A stretch of DNA of 5,652 nucleotides from Nitrosopumilus sp. BACL13 MAG-121220-bin23 (GTDB taxonomy: Archaea > Thermoproteota > Nitrososphaeria > Nitrososphaerales > Nitrosopumilaceae). Below are positions 5,243 to 5,652 of the stretch, in pieces (the stretch's first letter is position 1; every line of letters begins with the position of its first letter). The notes under the pieces are model-generated. The model was not told the origin of the DNA, searched no databases, and saw only the letters and a program-made list of their open reading frames with translations. The translations under genes and the position numbers were made by a program. The stretch is taken from NCBI GenBank assembly GCA_001437625.1, contig LIAL01000069.1, positions 1-5,652 of the forward strand, written 5' to 3'.

Positions 5243-5652
5243 TTTCTAAACCGTCCGAAGAATCCTCGTTTCTTTTGTGGTTCATCTTCTTTATCTTGTT
5301 TGTGCATCTCTTCTTTTTCATCAAATGTAATTACTGTAGACTCTACAGGATCAGGTTTACCATTTTTAATCCAATCACGAATTTTTTTACCAGTTTTGAT
5401 TGCTTCAGCATCAGTTTCTGGTGGAGGAATATCAAATAAATCAGAATAAGTTGTAATTTCATCATTTGTGATTCCTTCAAATGGATCATTAGAGGTCAAC
5501 TCAGGTTCGGGTGTTAGTTCAGGTTCTGGTGTTAGTTCAGGTTCTGGTGTTAGTTCAGGTTCTGGTGTTAGTTCAGGTTCTGGTGTTAGTTCAGGTTCTG
5601 GTGTTAGTTCAGGTTCTGGTGTTAGTTCAGGTTCTGGTGTTAGTTCAGGTTC
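5239..5652 (-). CDS. Unrecognised acidic protein with EPELTP hexapeptide repeats, C-terminal part
   Basis: I do not recognise this protein. Its frame is open from the window edge to a TGA at 5239-5241, giving 137 visible residues with the N-terminus missing. The first 50 or so residues are a repeat of EPELTP, proline-rich and strongly acidic, likely an extended, unstructured linker. The next 75 residues are acidic and mostly polar (ITNDEITTYSDLFDIPPPE, then a possible short helix AEAIKTGKKIRDWIKNG). The protein ends in a basic, aromatic tail, KKRGFFGRFRK. No membrane span is visible in this part. A TTG at 5497-5499 could be read as a start, but the same frame continues without a break through the repeats, which shows the gene is longer. 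The stop overlaps the argF start by four bases, so it shares a transcript with argF. The tail could bind membrane or nucleic acid; that is only a guess. Confidence 0.75.
   Translation of the reverse strand, partial: EPELTPEPELTPEPELTPEPELTPEPELTPEPELTPEPELTPEPELTPEPELTSNDPFEGITNDEITTYSDLFDIPPPETDAEAIKTGKKIRDWIKNGKPDPVESTVITFDEKEEMHKQDKEDEPQKKRGFFGRFRK
5501..5652 (-). repeat. 18-bp tandem repeat encoding EPELTP, continuing past the window
   Basis: Eight full 18-bp units are present, plus eight bases of a ninth cut by the window edge. The seven units from 5519 to 5644 are identical. The unit at 5501-5518, nearest the 3' end of the gene, differs at one base (5509). Just beyond it, the last ELT of the array is spelled GAG TTG ACC instead of GAA CTA ACA. 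Such identity inside and drift at the edge point to recent copying of units. There are no spacers, so this is not a CRISPR array. The total copy number is unknown. Confidence 0.97.

Noticed and set aside
5239..5499. Short 86-residue gene starting at the TTG at 5497-5499
   Set aside because: The same frame continues upstream through all visible repeats with no stop, so the TTG is an internal leucine codon of the ELT repeat.
5501..5652. CRISPR array
   Set aside because: The 18-bp units abut with no spacers and form a continuous in-frame peptide repeat.
5501..5652. Plus-strand open frame through the repeat (SGSGVS repeated)
   Set aside because: It is an automatic result of an 18-bp repeat without stops in that frame. 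The minus frame joins a non-repetitive coding region and overlaps argF, so it is the real one.
1..5652. Mobile element, defence system or other new multi-gene system
   Set aside because: Apart from the repeat protein, every gene belongs to a known core family in a familiar order, with no transposase, integrase, inverted repeats or change in base composition.

Overview
The window is AT-rich and densely packed, and every real gene lies on the minus strand. The ribosomal proteins have archaeal forms: an S5 with the archaeal GCGSWEC signature, a 155-residue L30 and an L15 of the L27a type. There is also an archaeal-type adenylate kinase (AdkA) and a Sec61alpha-like SecY. The wording of the proteins, the low GC content and the use of TTG starts suggest a Nitrosopumilus-like member of the Nitrososphaerota (Thaumarchaeota). 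No ammonia-oxidation gene is in view, so the genus is inferred.

Read in the direction of transcription (high to low coordinates), the window opens inside an unrecognised acidic protein whose visible N-terminal part is a perfect hexapeptide repeat, EPELTP, encoded by an 18-bp tandem repeat that runs off the window. Its stop codon overlaps the start of argF (ornithine carbamoyltransferase) in an ATGA, so the two are probably one transcription unit. A 33-bp gap follows. It holds a TATA-like promoter that begins in the argF stop codon and sits about 27 bp ahead of the TTG start of the L18 gene.

From there runs the tail of the archaeal spc operon with gaps of ten bases or fewer, or overlaps: L18, S5, L30, L15, secY, adkA and the start of a small membrane protein. 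The last is probably the EMC3/DUF106 insertase-like gene that commonly follows adkA in archaea. The genes couple synthesis of large and small ribosomal subunit proteins to the protein-conducting channel and, probably, a membrane insertase. The usual upstream part of this operon (L6, L32e, L19e) is replaced by argF and the repeat protein.

No RNA gene, insertion sequence, CRISPR array or clear terminator was seen, and no gene-free stretch exceeds about 35 bp. Most of the window is ordinary core genome. The points worth a second look are the repeat protein, the altered ornithine-loop motif in ArgF, and the promoter and leaderless-looking TTG start of L18.
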